A stretch of DNA of 64,000 nucleotides from assembly GCF_033100095.1 (NCBI RefSeq), contig NZ_CP136921.1, positions 2,264,501 to 2,328,500 of the forward strand, written 5' to 3'. Below are positions 41,764-50,914 of this stretch, piece by piece; within the stretch, counting starts at the first letter, position 1, and each line of letters opens with the position of its first letter. Both the position numbers and the translations under genes were made by a program. Origin of the DNA: Diaphorobacter limosus (lineage in GTDB: Bacteria; Pseudomonadota; Gammaproteobacteria; Burkholderiales; Burkholderiaceae_C). Under the pieces are notes generated by a model. The model made no database searches. It was not told the DNA's origin and saw nothing but the letters and a program-made list of their open reading frames with translations.

Positions 41764-41849
41764 TGGTGGAGGGGACTGGATTCGAACCAGTGTAGGCGTA
41801 AGCCAACAGATTTACAGTCTGCCCCCTTTAGCCACTCGGGCACCCCTCC
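41764..41849 (-). tRNA. tRNA-Tyr (GTA)
   Basis: 86 bases with the long variable arm expected of tRNA-Tyr, anticodon GTA in CTGTAAAT, encoded CCA. First of the Tyr-Gly-Thr-tuf group. Confidence 0.96.
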
Positions 41850-41861
41850 GAGGAATTCGCA

Positions 41862-41892
41862 AGTATATCAGCTTTTTTGCGCGCGGAGCCAA
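41862..41892 (-). promoter_or_regulatory. Likely promoter of the tRNA-Tyr/Gly/Thr-tuf unit
   Basis: Minus strand: -35 TTGGCT (41887-41892), 19-base spacer, -10 TATACT (41862-41867), 12 bases before the tRNA-Tyr 5' end. Confidence 0.5.
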
Positions 41893-41927
41893 AACTCACC
41901 ATCTGATCGCGCACCATCGGTACAAAC

Positions 41928-42003
41928 TGGCGCGGCTGGCGGGGATCGAACCCACGACCCTTGGCTTCGGAGGCCAATACTCTATCCACTGAGCTACAGC
42001 CGC
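41928..42003 (-). tRNA. tRNA-Arg (CCG)
   Basis: 76 bases, anticodon CCG in CCTCCGAAG, encoded CCA. It lies 33 bases after the stop of the TetR gene and is separated from tRNA-Tyr by the promoter above, so it is probably a separate unit. Confidence 0.95.
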
Positions 42004-42036
42004 GTTCGTGAAAGATCGGCAATTATCGCACGCAGG

Positions 42037-42657
42037 TCACACGTGAAAGCCCAATCCACGCAGATAAGCGTCCACGGCCGCACGGCCCGTGGCCGGCAGG
42101 TCGAAGCTGGCTTCGTCCAGCAACCACGATTGCAGCAGGCCGTTGAACAGGGCATGCAGGCCGGCCGCCGCCATTGCCGCGGACATCGGCAGCGCCAGCG
42201 ATGCCTGAGCGGCCGCAAGCGACAGATTGCGTTCCAGCAGCGCCTGGAAGCGTGCGTGCGCAGCAAGGTGGCGCTCGCGCACGCCGCTGAGTTCGCTCAC
42301 GTATTCCACGCGGTACAGGGCGATCTCGAACACGCGGCGCATGTGAGCGTCGCCCACGACGCTGCGCAGCAGCAGCTCCACCATGCCGCGCAGCTGCACG
42401 AGCGGCTCCTTGGCGTACGCGGCCTCGCCGGCGTTGCACACGCCTTCGAGCGACAGGGTGGCGCGATCCATCATCGCGTTGAACAAATCCACCTTGTCCT
42501 TGAAGTGCCAGTAGATGGCACCGCGCGTGGCGCCGGCCGCCTGGGCGATCTCGCTCAGCGATGCGCGCGCCACCCCCTTTTCATAGAAAACGAGTTCGGC
42601 CGCATCCAACAGTGCGTTGCGCGTGGCGTCTGCGTCTTCCTTGGTGCGTCGAGCCAT
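42037..42657 (-). CDS. TetR-family repressor of the divergent efflux operon
   Basis: 206 residues. N-terminal HTH typical of AcrR/TtgR regulators (LFYEKG-type: VARASLSEIAQAAGATRGAI, then YWHFKDKVDLFNAM). The C-terminal ligand-binding part is all helical. It is divergent from the RND operon with a perfect 20-bp palindrome between them, so it most likely represses the pump (and itself) until a drug or solvent binds. Confidence 0.9.
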   Translation of the reverse strand: MARRTKEDADATRNALLDAAELVFYEKGVARASLSEIAQAAGATRGAIYWHFKDKVDLFNAMMDRATLSLEGVCNAGEAAYAKEPLVQLRGMVELLLRSVVGDAHMRRVFEIALYRVEYVSELSGVRERHLAAHARFQALLERNLSLAAAQASLALPMSAAMAAAGLHALFNGLLQSWLLDEASFDLPATGRAAVDAYLRGLGFHV

Positions 42658-42720
42658 GGATCGTGGGCCTCCGAAAAAAGGGCGCCACCACCGGATGGTG
42701 GCGGAGCCTTAGCTTTTGAT

Positions 42721-42740
42721 TATACATTCATGAATGTATA
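42721..42740. promoter_or_regulatory. 20-bp perfect palindrome, TetR operator
   Basis: TATACATTCA followed by its exact complement. The sequence is close to operators of AcrR/TtgR repressors (TACATTnATGAATGTA core). It lies 63 bases before the TetR start and 108 before the adaptor start. Confidence 0.8.
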
Positions 42741-42848
42741 TATAATTCGCCCCTTCGTGCAATTGCCATCCGATGGTGCGAATATCCCGCGCTTGCCTTG
42801 CACGGGCACCGCACCTCATCAACGCACCCCGCCAGCCAAAGGACTTCC

Positions 42849-44129
42849 ATGCCCCGTCTGAACAACAACAAGAACGCCCGCCCCGTTCGCCGCTTCGTGC
42901 GCCGCCCGGCGGCGGCCCTGTCGATCGCCCTGGCCGCCGCCCTCGCGCTGGCGGCCTGCGGCAAGAAGGACGCCGCCCCCGCCGGTGCAGGTGGCCCGCC
43001 GCCGGCGCCGCAAGTGGGGGTGGTGACAGTACAGCCGGGCGACATCGGGCTCGTCACCGAGCTGCCTGGCAGGCTGGAGGCGTCGCGCATCGCCGAGGTG
43101 CGCGCACGCGCCGCAGGCATCCTGCAAAAGCGCCTGTTCGCCGAAGGCAGCGACGTGAAGGCGGGCCAGAAGCTGTTCCTGATCGACAGCGCGCCCTACG
43201 AGGCCGCGCTGGCGCAGGCGCAGGCCAGCGTGGCGCAGGCCGAGGCCAGCCTGGCCCAGAGCCGCGCGCTAGCCGAACGCTACCGCCCGCTGGTGGCCGT
43301 GAACGCCATCAGCAAGCAGGAATACGACAATGCCGTGGCCGCGCAGAAGACGGCCGAGGCCAACGTGGCCGCCGCCAAGGCGGCCGTGACCACGGCCCGC
43401 ATCAACCTGGGCTACGCCACCGTGACCGCGCCGATCTCCGGCCGCATCGGCCGCGCGCTGGTGACCGAAGGCGCGCTGGTCGGCCAGGGCACGCCGACCG
43501 AGCTGGCGGTGATCCAGCAGATCGACCCGCTCTACATCAACTTCACGCAGTCGGCTTCCGAAGCGCTCAAGCTGCGCGCGGCCATGGCCAGCGGCAAGTA
43601 CAAGAAGGCCGGCGCCAACGCCGCGAACGTGAGCGTGGTGCTGGAGGACGGCAGCGTGCACAAGCAGCCGGGCCGCCTGCTGTTCACCGACCTGACGGTG
43701 GATGCGACCAGCGGCCAGGTCACGCTGCGCGCCGAGGTGCCCAACCCCGACCGCTCGCTGCTGCCGGGCCTGTACGTGCGCGTGCGGCTGGAGCAGGCGC
43801 AGGTGGACAACGGCGTGCTGCTGCCGCAGCAGGCGGTCACGCGCACGGGCGCTGCCGACACGGTGATGGTGGTCGGCGAAGGCGGCAGGGTCTCGCCGCG
43901 CCCGGTCAAGCTCGGGCCCGCGCAGGGCACCAACTGGGTGGTGCTCGACGGCCTGAAGGCCGGCGAGCAGGTGATGGTCGACGGCTTTCAGAAATTGCCG
44001 CGCGTCAAGCCCGGCGACCCCATGGTCGTCCAGCCCGTGCCGTGGCAGGCCAACGGCGCCGCCAAGGCGCCCGCACAGGCCGCATCGGCCGCCGCCAGCC
44101 AGCCCGCCGCAACGCCGGCCAAGCAATAA
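42849..44129 (+). CDS. RND efflux periplasmic adaptor lipoprotein
   Basis: 426 residues. Lipoprotein signal with Cys37 (LALAACGKK), lipoyl/barrel-sandwich halves around a coiled-coil hairpin (AQAQASVAQAEASLAQSRAL), beta-barrel and membrane-proximal domains. Joins the RND pump to the outer-membrane factor. AAGGA precedes the ATG at 42849. Family AcrA/MexA/TtgA; the exact orthologue and substrates cannot be told. Confidence 0.93.
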   Translation: MPRLNNNKNARPVRRFVRRPAAALSIALAAALALAACGKKDAAPAGAGGPPPAPQVGVVTVQPGDIGLVTELPGRLEASRIAEVRARAAGILQKRLFAEGSDVKAGQKLFLIDSAPYEAALAQAQASVAQAEASLAQSRALAERYRPLVAVNAISKQEYDNAVAAQKTAEANVAAAKAAVTTARINLGYATVTAPISGRIGRALVTEGALVGQGTPTELAVIQQIDPLYINFTQSASEALKLRAAMASGKYKKAGANAANVSVVLEDGSVHKQPGRLLFTDLTVDATSGQVTLRAEVPNPDRSLLPGLYVRVRLEQAQVDNGVLLPQQAVTRTGAADTVMVVGEGGRVSPRPVKLGPAQGTNWVVLDGLKAGEQVMVDGFQKLPRVKPGDPMVVQPVPWQANGAAKAPAQAASAAASQPAATPAKQ

Positions 44130-44147
44130 GAACCAGGAGCGCGGCAC

Positions 44148-47100
44148 ATGGCCAAGTTCTTCATCGAGCGCCCCATCTTCGCGTGGGTCGTCGCAATCTT
44201 CATCATGGTGGCGGGCGCGGTCTCGATCACCCAGTTGCCCATCGCCCAGTACCCTGCGGTGGCGCCGCCCACGATCCAGGTGTCCGTCGCCTATCCCGGC
44301 GCCACGGCGCAGACGCTCGAGGACTCGGTGCTCGCCGTCATCGAGCGAGAGATGAACGGCGCCACGGGCCTGGCCTACATGGAGGCCACGGCCCAGGCCA
44401 ACGGCACGGGCTCGATCGTGCTGAGCTTCGAGCCCGGCACTAACGACGACCTCGCGCAGGTGGACGTGCAGAACCGCCTCTCGCGCGCCACGCCGCGCCT
44501 GCCGGCGGCCGTGACGCAGCAGGGGGTGCGCGTGGAGAAGTCGCGCTCCAACTTCCTGCTGTTCTCCATGCTCACGTCGGAAACCCCGAATGTGAGCATC
44601 GACGCACTCAACGACTATGCGGCGCGCAACATCGTGCCCGAACTGCAGCGCCTGCCCGGCGTGGGCTCGGTCACGCAGTTCGGCTCCGAGCGCGCCATGC
44701 GCGTGTGGATCGACCCTGCCAAGCTCAAGGGCTTCAACCTCTCGCTCGACCAGGTGAACGCCGCCATCCGCGCGCAGAACGTGCAGGTGTCCGCGGGCAA
44801 CCTCGGCGACCTGCCGAGTGCCCAGGGACAGACCACGACGGCCACCATCGTGGTGCAGGGCCAGCTCTCCACCACCGAGCAGTTCGGCAACATCGTGCTG
44901 CGCGCCAACACCGACGGCTCCACCGTGCGCCTGAGGGACGTGGCGACCTTGGAGCTGGGCGCGCAGAGCTACAGCACCAGCGCGCGCCTGAACGGCTCGC
45001 CCGCCGTGGGCATGGGCGTGCAGCTCACGCCCACCGCCAACGCGCTGGCCACGGCCAAGGCCGTGAAGGCCAGGCTGGCCGAGCTGCAGCAGTACTTCCC
45101 CCAGGGCGTGAAGTACACCATCCCGTACGACACCTCCACCTTCATCTCGGTCTCGATCGAGAAGGTGGTGCACACGCTGCTCGAAGCCGTGGTGCTGGTG
45201 TTCCTGGTGATGTTCCTGTTCCTGCAGAACTTCCGCTACACCATCATCCCCACCATCGTGGTGCCCGTGGCGCTGCTGGGCACCTTCGGCGCACTCTTGG
45301 CGATGGGCTTCTCGATCAACGTGCTGACCATGTTCGGCATGGTGCTGGTGATCGGCATCGTGGTGGATGACGCCATCGTGGTGGTCGAGAACGTCGAGCG
45401 CATCATGAGCGAGGAAGGCCTGCCGCCACTGCAGGCCACGCGCAAGGCCATGGACCAGATCTCGGGCGCCATCGTCGGCGTGACGGTGGTGCTGGTATCG
45501 GTGTTCGTGCCGCTCGCGTTCTTCGCGGGCTCCACGGGCAACATCTACCGCCAGTTCGCCGCCACCATGGCGACATCGATCGCGTTCTCGGCCTTCCTGG
45601 CGCTGTCGCTCACGCCAGCGCTGTGTGGCACGCTGCTCAAACCCGTCGATGCCGGCCACCACATGGAGAAGAAGGGCTTCTTCGGCTGGTTCAACCGCGC
45701 GTTCAAGAGCACCACGCACCGCTACGAGTCGGGCCTGGCCAGACTGGTGCGCCGCGGCGGACGCATGGCCGTCATCTACGCCGCGCTGATCGGCGCCGTG
45801 GCCATCGTCTACACGCGCCTGCCCACCTCGTTCCTGCCCAACGAAGACCAGGGCTACCTGATCACCAACGTCCAGCTGCCGGCGGGCGCGTCGCTGGAGC
45901 GCACGCGCGCGGCGCTGACCCAGGTAGAGAATTTCGCGCTGAAGCAGCCCGAGGTGAACAACATCGTCACGGTGGCGGGCTTCTCGTTCTCGGGCCAGGG
46001 GCAGAACGCGGGCCTGGCCTTCGTGACGCTCAAGGACTGGAGCGAGCGCCCCGGCCCCGAGCATTCGGCCGCTGCCATCGCAGGCCGCGCCATGGGCGCG
46101 CTCATGGGCTACCGCGACGCGTTCATCTTCGCGCTGAGCCCTCCACCCATCCCCGAGCTGGGCACCGCCACGGGCTTCACCTTCCGCCTGCAGGACCGCG
46201 GCTCCAAGGGCCACGCGGCGCTGGTCGCCGCGCGCAACCAGCTGCTCGGCATGGCCGCGCAGAGCAAGGTGCTGGCCGGCGTGCGCCCCGACGGCATGGA
46301 GGATGCGCCGCAGATGCAGATCGACATCGACCGCGACAAGGCCAGCGCCCTGGGCGTGTCGTTCGACGCCATCGGCAGCGCGCTCTCGACGGCGCTCGGC
46401 TCGACCTACGTCAACGACTTCCCGAACCAGGGCCGCCTGCAGCGCGTGGTGGTGCAGGCCGATGCCCGCGCCCGCATGCAGCCCGAGGAAGTGCTCGACA
46501 TCCCCGTGCTCAACAACAAGGGCCAAGTGGTGCCGCTGTCGACGTTCGCCACCACGCGCTGGCTGACCGGCGCCATGCAGACCGTGCGCTACAACGGCTA
46601 CCCGTCGATGAAGATCGCCGGCGACGCCGCGCCCGGCTTCAGTACGGGCGACGCGATGGCCGAGATGGAGCGCCTGGCCGCCCAGCTGCCCGAGGGCTTC
46701 GGCTTCGAGTGGACGGGCCAGTCGCGCGAGGAAAAGCTCGCGGGCTCGCAGGCCATGGTGCTGTACGCGTTCTCGCTGCTCGCGGTGTTCCTGTGCCTGG
46801 CGGCGCTCTACGAGAGCTGGTCGATCCCGTTCTCGGTGCTGCTGGTCGTGCCGCTGGGCGTGCTGGGCGTGCTGCTCGCGACGCTGCTGCGCGGTATGTC
46901 CAACGACGTGTACTTCCAGATCGGCCTCGTGACCATCATCGGCCTGTCGGCAAAGAACGCCATCCTGATCGTCGAGTTCGCCAAGGATCTGCAAGCCCAG
47001 GGCAAGAGCGTCATCGACGCGGCGCTGGAGGCGGCCCACCTGCGCTTCCGCCCCATCCTCATGACTTCGCTAGCCTTTACGCTGGGCGTGCTGCCGTTGT

Positions 47101-47303
47101 TTTTCGCATCGGGCGCCAGCTCGGCCAGCCAACGCGCCATCGGCACCGGTGTGGTCGGAGGGATGATCACCGGCACCGTACTCGCAGTGATCTTTGTCCC
47201 GCTGTTCTTTGTACTGATCCGCGGCTTCTTCAAGGGCAGCCAGCGCCAGCGCGACCATGACAGCAAGCAAGCGCTGAAACACAACAGCGAAAGCGCAACC
47301 TGA
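44148..47303 (+). CDS. RND multidrug efflux permease (HAE1/AcrB family)
   Basis: 1051 residues with 12 membrane helices and two large periplasmic loops. Proton-relay Asp407-Asp408 in IGIVVDDAIVVVENVERIM and the conserved lysine region in helix 10. N-terminus MAKFFIERPIFAWVVAIF is typical. Exports hydrophobic drugs with proton influx. Starts 18 bases after the adaptor gene. Confidence 0.95.
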   Translation: MAKFFIERPIFAWVVAIFIMVAGAVSITQLPIAQYPAVAPPTIQVSVAYPGATAQTLEDSVLAVIEREMNGATGLAYMEATAQANGTGSIVLSFEPGTNDDLAQVDVQNRLSRATPRLPAAVTQQGVRVEKSRSNFLLFSMLTSETPNVSIDALNDYAARNIVPELQRLPGVGSVTQFGSERAMRVWIDPAKLKGFNLSLDQVNAAIRAQNVQVSAGNLGDLPSAQGQTTTATIVVQGQLSTTEQFGNIVLRANTDGSTVRLRDVATLELGAQSYSTSARLNGSPAVGMGVQLTPTANALATAKAVKARLAELQQYFPQGVKYTIPYDTSTFISVSIEKVVHTLLEAVVLVFLVMFLFLQNFRYTIIPTIVVPVALLGTFGALLAMGFSINVLTMFGMVLVIGIVVDDAIVVVENVERIMSEEGLPPLQATRKAMDQISGAIVGVTVVLVSVFVPLAFFAGSTGNIYRQFAATMATSIAFSAFLALSLTPALCGTLLKPVDAGHHMEKKGFFGWFNRAFKSTTHRYESGLARLVRRGGRMAVIYAALIGAVAIVYTRLPTSFLPNEDQGYLITNVQLPAGASLERTRAALTQVENFALKQPEVNNIVTVAGFSFSGQGQNAGLAFVTLKDWSERPGPEHSAAAIAGRAMGALMGYRDAFIFALSPPPIPELGTATGFTFRLQDRGSKGHAALVAARNQLLGMAAQSKVLAGVRPDGMEDAPQMQIDIDRDKASALGVSFDAIGSALSTALGSTYVNDFPNQGRLQRVVVQADARARMQPEEVLDIPVLNNKGQVVPLSTFATTRWLTGAMQTVRYNGYPSMKIAGDAAPGFSTGDAMAEMERLAAQLPEGFGFEWTGQSREEKLAGSQAMVLYAFSLLAVFLCLAALYESWSIPFSVLLVVPLGVLGVLLATLLRGMSNDVYFQIGLVTIIGLSAKNAILIVEFAKDLQAQGKSVIDAALEAAHLRFRPILMTSLAFTLGVLPLFFASGASSASQRAIGTGVVGGMITGTVLAVIFVPLFFVLIRGFFKGSQRQRDHDSKQALKHNSESAT

Positions 47304-47328
47304 TACCGCCGCCGGAGTAACTAACATC

Positions 47329-48771
47329 ATGCACAAGCACCAACCGCCCCGCACGCGCGCCGCGCGCGCCCTGGCACCGCTGGCAGCCATCGCATTGCTG
47401 GCAGGCTGCAGCTTCATCCCCAGCCATGAGCGGCCGGCGGCACCCGTGCCTCAGGCCTATGCCCAGCCCGGCAGTGAGATGCCCACCACAGCCAAGGCGG
47501 CGGCCGACATCGACTGGAAGGAATACTTCACCGACCCGCGCCTGCAAACCCTGCTGGGCATCGCCCTGGAGAACAACCGCGACCTGCGCGTGGCCATGCT
47601 GAACGTGGAGCAGGCGCGCGCGCAGTTCCAGATCCAGCGTGCCAACCAATACCCGACGGTGAATGCGATCGCCAGCGGCACGCGCCAACCCAAGACCTCG
47701 GGCGACGGCTACAGCAATCTGTATCAGGCGGGAGTGGGCATCTCGGCCTGGGAGATGGATTTCTTCGGGCGCATTGCTGCCCTCAAGGAGCAGGCCCTGG
47801 CCCAGTACCTGGCCACAGCCGAGGCGCGCAAATCAGCACAGATCAGCCTGGTCGCGGCCGTGGCCTCGGGCTGGCTGACACTCATGGCTGACGAGGAGTT
47901 GCTGGATATTTCGCGCCGCACGCTGCAGACGCGCGAAGAGTCCGTCAAGCTGACACGCCTGCGCCTGGAGCATGGCGTGAGCTCCGAACTGGACAGCCAC
48001 CAGGCCGAGAGCCTGGCCCAGGCGGCCCGTGCCACCTACGCGCAGCAACTGCGCCAGCGCCAACTGGACGAAAACGCCCTGGCCCTGCTGCTGGGCCAGA
48101 GCCTGCCCGACGCGGTCCGCGCCAGCCTGCCCTCGTCACGTCTGGCCGATGCCGCCCCGATGCAACCGCTGCCCCCGGGCCTGCCTTCGGATCTGCTGGA
48201 GCGCCGCCCCGACATCCGCCAGGCCGAGCAAATGCTGATAGGCGCCAATGCCAACATCGGCGCGGCACGCGCGGCCTTCTTTCCGCGCATCGCCCTCACC
48301 GCGCAGGTGGGCAGCGTGAGCAGCGAGCTCTCCGGCCTGTTCAAGAGCGGCTCCTGGGCCTTCTCGCTGGCGCCGCAACTGGCTCTGCCGATCTTCGATG
48401 CCGGCCGCAACCAGGCCGGGCTGGAGGCCGCGCAGGCCGGGCGCCAGATCGCCGTTGCCCAGTACGAAAAATCGATACAGGTGGCCTTCCGCGAGGTGTC
48501 GGATGCGCTCGCTGGCCAGGCCACGCTGCAGCAGCAAAGCGAGGCCCAGCGCGCCCAGGTACAGGCCGACAGCAAGCGCCTGCAGCTGTCCGACCTGCGC
48601 TACCGCAACGGTGTCGCCAGCTACCTGGATCTGCTGGACGCGCAGCGCTCACTGTTCGCCACCGAACAGGCGCTGGTGCTGACAAGGTTGCAGCAGCTGC
48701 AAAACCAGGTCACGCTGTACAAGGTGCTGGGCGGCGGCTGGACGGAAGCCACCGCCGCAACCCGCTCCTGA
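47329..48771 (+). CDS. Outer-membrane efflux channel lipoprotein (OprM/TtgC type)
   Basis: 480 residues. Lipobox at Cys27 (LLAGCSFIP), two OEP repeats each with long helices (LNVEQARAQFQIQRANQYPT; LEAAQAGRQIAVAQYEKSIQ) and the LPSDLLERRPDIRQAEQML signature. Completes the tripartite pump. Last gene of the operon. Confidence 0.93.
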   Translation: MHKHQPPRTRAARALAPLAAIALLAGCSFIPSHERPAAPVPQAYAQPGSEMPTTAKAAADIDWKEYFTDPRLQTLLGIALENNRDLRVAMLNVEQARAQFQIQRANQYPTVNAIASGTRQPKTSGDGYSNLYQAGVGISAWEMDFFGRIAALKEQALAQYLATAEARKSAQISLVAAVASGWLTLMADEELLDISRRTLQTREESVKLTRLRLEHGVSSELDSHQAESLAQAARATYAQQLRQRQLDENALALLLGQSLPDAVRASLPSSRLADAAPMQPLPPGLPSDLLERRPDIRQAEQMLIGANANIGAARAAFFPRIALTAQVGSVSSELSGLFKSGSWAFSLAPQLALPIFDAGRNQAGLEAAQAGRQIAVAQYEKSIQVAFREVSDALAGQATLQQQSEAQRAQVQADSKRLQLSDLRYRNGVASYLDLLDAQRSLFATEQALVLTRLQQLQNQVTLYKVLGGGWTEATAATRS

Positions 48772-48821
48772 TGGGGTGCCGACCCGTTTCCCGCAGGCGG
48801 GCGTGGCGCAAGGTGGACTCC

Positions 48822-48827
48822 TATAAT
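48822..48827 (+). promoter_or_regulatory. -10 box upstream of the cytochrome c gene
   Basis: A consensus TATAAT 53 bases before the cytochrome ATG. No good -35 is visible at 16-18 bases upstream, so an activator or weak contact may be involved. Confidence 0.45.
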
Positions 48828-48880
48828 CGGCGCCTGATTTTCCTTCCGCCGCCAGCACAAAAACATCACCCGAGGATTCC

Positions 48881-49708
48881 ATGAGCGACACCCATGACGA
48901 AGCGCATACCGGCGCCATCAAAAACCCGAAGCAGTTCCTGACCTCCACCATCCTGGCCTTCGTGTTGCCGATCTTCATCATCATCGGCTTGGTGGTGTTT
49001 GTGACCTCGGGCAGCAAACCCAACGCCGGCGTGGGCAACCTCGAGATGGCGATTGCGCAGCGCATTCAAAAGGTCGGCAACGTGGAGGTGCGCGACGCCA
49101 ACCGTCCGCTGCGTGCGGGCGAAGCGGTGTACAACGGCCAGTGCGCCGCATGCCATGCCACGGGCGCCGCCGGCGCTCCCAAGCTGGGCGATGCGGCCGC
49201 CTGGGGTCCGCGCATCAAGACCGGCTTCGAGGCTCTGGTGCAGTCCGCACTCAAGGGCAAGGGGGCCATGGCACCGCAAGGCGGCGGCGACTTCAACGAC
49301 ACCGAGATCGCGCGCGGCGTGGCCTACATGGCGAATGCCGCGGGCGCCAAGTTCGTTGAACCTGCGGCACCGGGCGGCGCCGACGCCGCCGCCGCTGCGC
49401 CCGCTCCTGCAGCGGCCGCCCCCGCAGCAGCTCCGGCAGCCGCCGCCGCACCAGCCGCAGAAACCGACGTCGCAGCCGGCAAGAAGCTCTATGAATCCAC
49501 CTGCGTGGCCTGCCATGGCGCAGGGGTTGCAGGCGCGCCGAAGTTTGGCGACAAGGCCGCCTGGGCGCCCCGCCTTGCCGCCGGCTTTGACGAGGTGCTG
49601 AAGATCGCCACCACCGGCAAGGGCGCCATGCCTCCCAAGGGCGGCTCCAGCGCCTCGGATGCGGAGTTCAAGGCCGCTGTCGAATACCTGGTGAATTCCG
49701 CCAAGTAA
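48881..49708 (+). CDS. Membrane-anchored dihaem cytochrome c (c5-like)
   Basis: 275 residues. One N-terminal anchor (FLTSTILAFVLPIFIIIGLV) then two homologous c-type domains, each with a haem site (CAACH near 88; CVACH near 208) and a distal Met in GAMAPQGGG / GAMPPKGGS. They are joined by an Ala/Pro-rich linker of about 45 residues. The twin domains arose by duplication. Likely a periplasmic electron carrier to a terminal oxidase. GAGG lies before the ATG; a terminator follows. Confidence 0.92.
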   Translation: MSDTHDEAHTGAIKNPKQFLTSTILAFVLPIFIIIGLVVFVTSGSKPNAGVGNLEMAIAQRIQKVGNVEVRDANRPLRAGEAVYNGQCAACHATGAAGAPKLGDAAAWGPRIKTGFEALVQSALKGKGAMAPQGGGDFNDTEIARGVAYMANAAGAKFVEPAAPGGADAAAAAPAPAAAAPAAAPAAAAAPAAETDVAAGKKLYESTCVACHGAGVAGAPKFGDKAAWAPRLAAGFDEVLKIATTGKGAMPPKGGSSASDAEFKAAVEYLVNSAK

Positions 49709-49730
49709 GCGCGCCACAGACAGATCACAA

Positions 49731-49755
49731 AAAAGCCGATCCTTGATCGGCTTTT
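49731..49755 (+). terminator. Terminator after the cytochrome c gene
   Basis: Stem AAAAGCCGATC / GATCGGCTTTT with loop CTT and a T run; also usable for the convergent gene ending at 49757. Confidence 0.85.
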
Positions 49756-49756
49756 T

Positions 49757-50317
49757 TCATGCCTGCGGCGCTGGGTCACCGGCTTGGGATCTGCTCTGGC
49801 TGAGCGCGAACGGACTGCGAACAAAGCCGAACTCCTGCGCAAGCACCGCTCCCTCTATCGGAATCGGTACCCAGCGCCCCTGCTCCACCGCATCGGCAGC
49901 CAGTCCCACATCCATCGAGTGCACCAGGCCAGGGCCGATGTCGGTCTGCAAATACACCCGGCCAGACTCATCCACCCGCATCGCCCGAACCTCAGCAACT
50001 TTGCCGGTGTGCGACATCACCCTGCCATCGGCATGCAGGCGCCAGACCCAGGGTGCCGCCTCCAGTTCTACGTAGACTCGCTGCGGTCCATTCTGAAAGT
50101 ACCAGCAACCGCGCGCATCGGCCTCATAGTTGCGGTGTATGAAGTCGATCAGCTTGGCATGCTGCAGTTGGCTGCCGCGCGCCACATCAAAGCCGCCCAG
50201 AGCCTGGGTTGCACCATCGCGCAGATACCACTGGCCGCGTGCATCCAGCCCCAGCCAGCCATAGCAGTGCGGCACGTTGGGCCATTTGGCGATGGCCTGC
50301 CTGACGATGTCATCCAT
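49757..50317 (-). CDS. Conserved uncharacterised protein
   Basis: 186 residues. Trp/Tyr-rich pattern (WPNVPHCYGWLGLDARGQWY, then GCWYFQNGPQRVYVELEAAP and VYLQTDIGPG). I recall similar proteins from many betaproteobacteria, always labelled uncharacterised; no catalytic motif is evident and no signal peptide. It follows the SnoaL-like gene by nine bases on the same strand, so the two form an operon. Confidence 0.7.
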   Translation of the reverse strand: MDDIVRQAIAKWPNVPHCYGWLGLDARGQWYLRDGATQALGGFDVARGSQLQHAKLIDFIHRNYEADARGCWYFQNGPQRVYVELEAAPWVWRLHADGRVMSHTGKVAEVRAMRVDESGRVYLQTDIGPGLVHSMDVGLAADAVEQGRWVPIPIEGAVLAQEFGFVRSPFALSQSRSQAGDPAPQA

Positions 50318-50326
50318 GGTCGCGCC

Positions 50327-50773
50327 TCAATGCAGCATATGCGCCGACGAGGTGGGCAGGCCGCCCTCATGCGCCTCTCCGACACTGGCATGATGCGCCA
50401 CCAGGCGCCAGCCCCTGGGTGTCTTGTGATAGACGTTGGTGGCGTTGACCAGCGCCTCGCACGCGCCGTCCGGCAGCACCACGCGCACCTGCTCCAGCAC
50501 GCTGTGCACACTGCTGGCCAGGGCCTGCACCCGCACCACCTGGGCCGGTCGTACCTGCACGCCGCCATGCTCCAGCATGGCGGTGTAGGCCGCGCGTATC
50601 GCAGCCGGACCCACGAGGCGGGCGCCACCCGGGTGCAGGCAGACAATTTCATCCTCGTCGGCCCAGCAGGCCATCAGGCGCTCCAGGTCGCCCTGCTGCA
50701 GGGCGTCATAGAACGCGGCTTCGAGCTCATCGGGACTGCCGGCCAATACGGCACGCAAGGAGGGTCTGGTCAT
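50327..50773 (-). CDS. SnoaL/NTF2-like small protein
   Basis: 148 residues with the cone-shaped NTF2 fold pattern: LEAAFYDALQQGDLERLMAC, WADEDEIVCLHPGGARLVG, AAIRAAYTAML and a final GWRLVAHHASV. DUF4440/SnoaL-type proteins bind small molecules or act as isomerases; the function here is unknown. The ATG 50773 gives the standard N-terminus; the longer frame is not domain-like. Confidence 0.78.
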   Translation of the reverse strand: MTRPSLRAVLAGSPDELEAAFYDALQQGDLERLMACWADEDEIVCLHPGGARLVGPAAIRAAYTAMLEHGGVQVRPAQVVRVQALASSVHSVLEQVRVVLPDGACEALVNATNVYHKTPRGWRLVAHHASVGEAHEGGLPTSSAHMLH

Positions 50774-50914
50774 CAGGCAATGGAGAAGAACATTCCGGTC
50801 AACTATTGTCGGCACCAGGGCGCCTCTTGTCACGGGTTGCGCCAATGCATGCACAATGCCGGCACCCCCCTGCGCCGCCACTGCGCCCACCCCATCACCA
50901 ACACCGTTGAAATC

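Noticed and set aside
43269..47039. 1256-codon minus-strand frame opposite the RND genes
   Set aside because: Shadow of the efflux adaptor and pump genes; composition is that of antisense codon positions.
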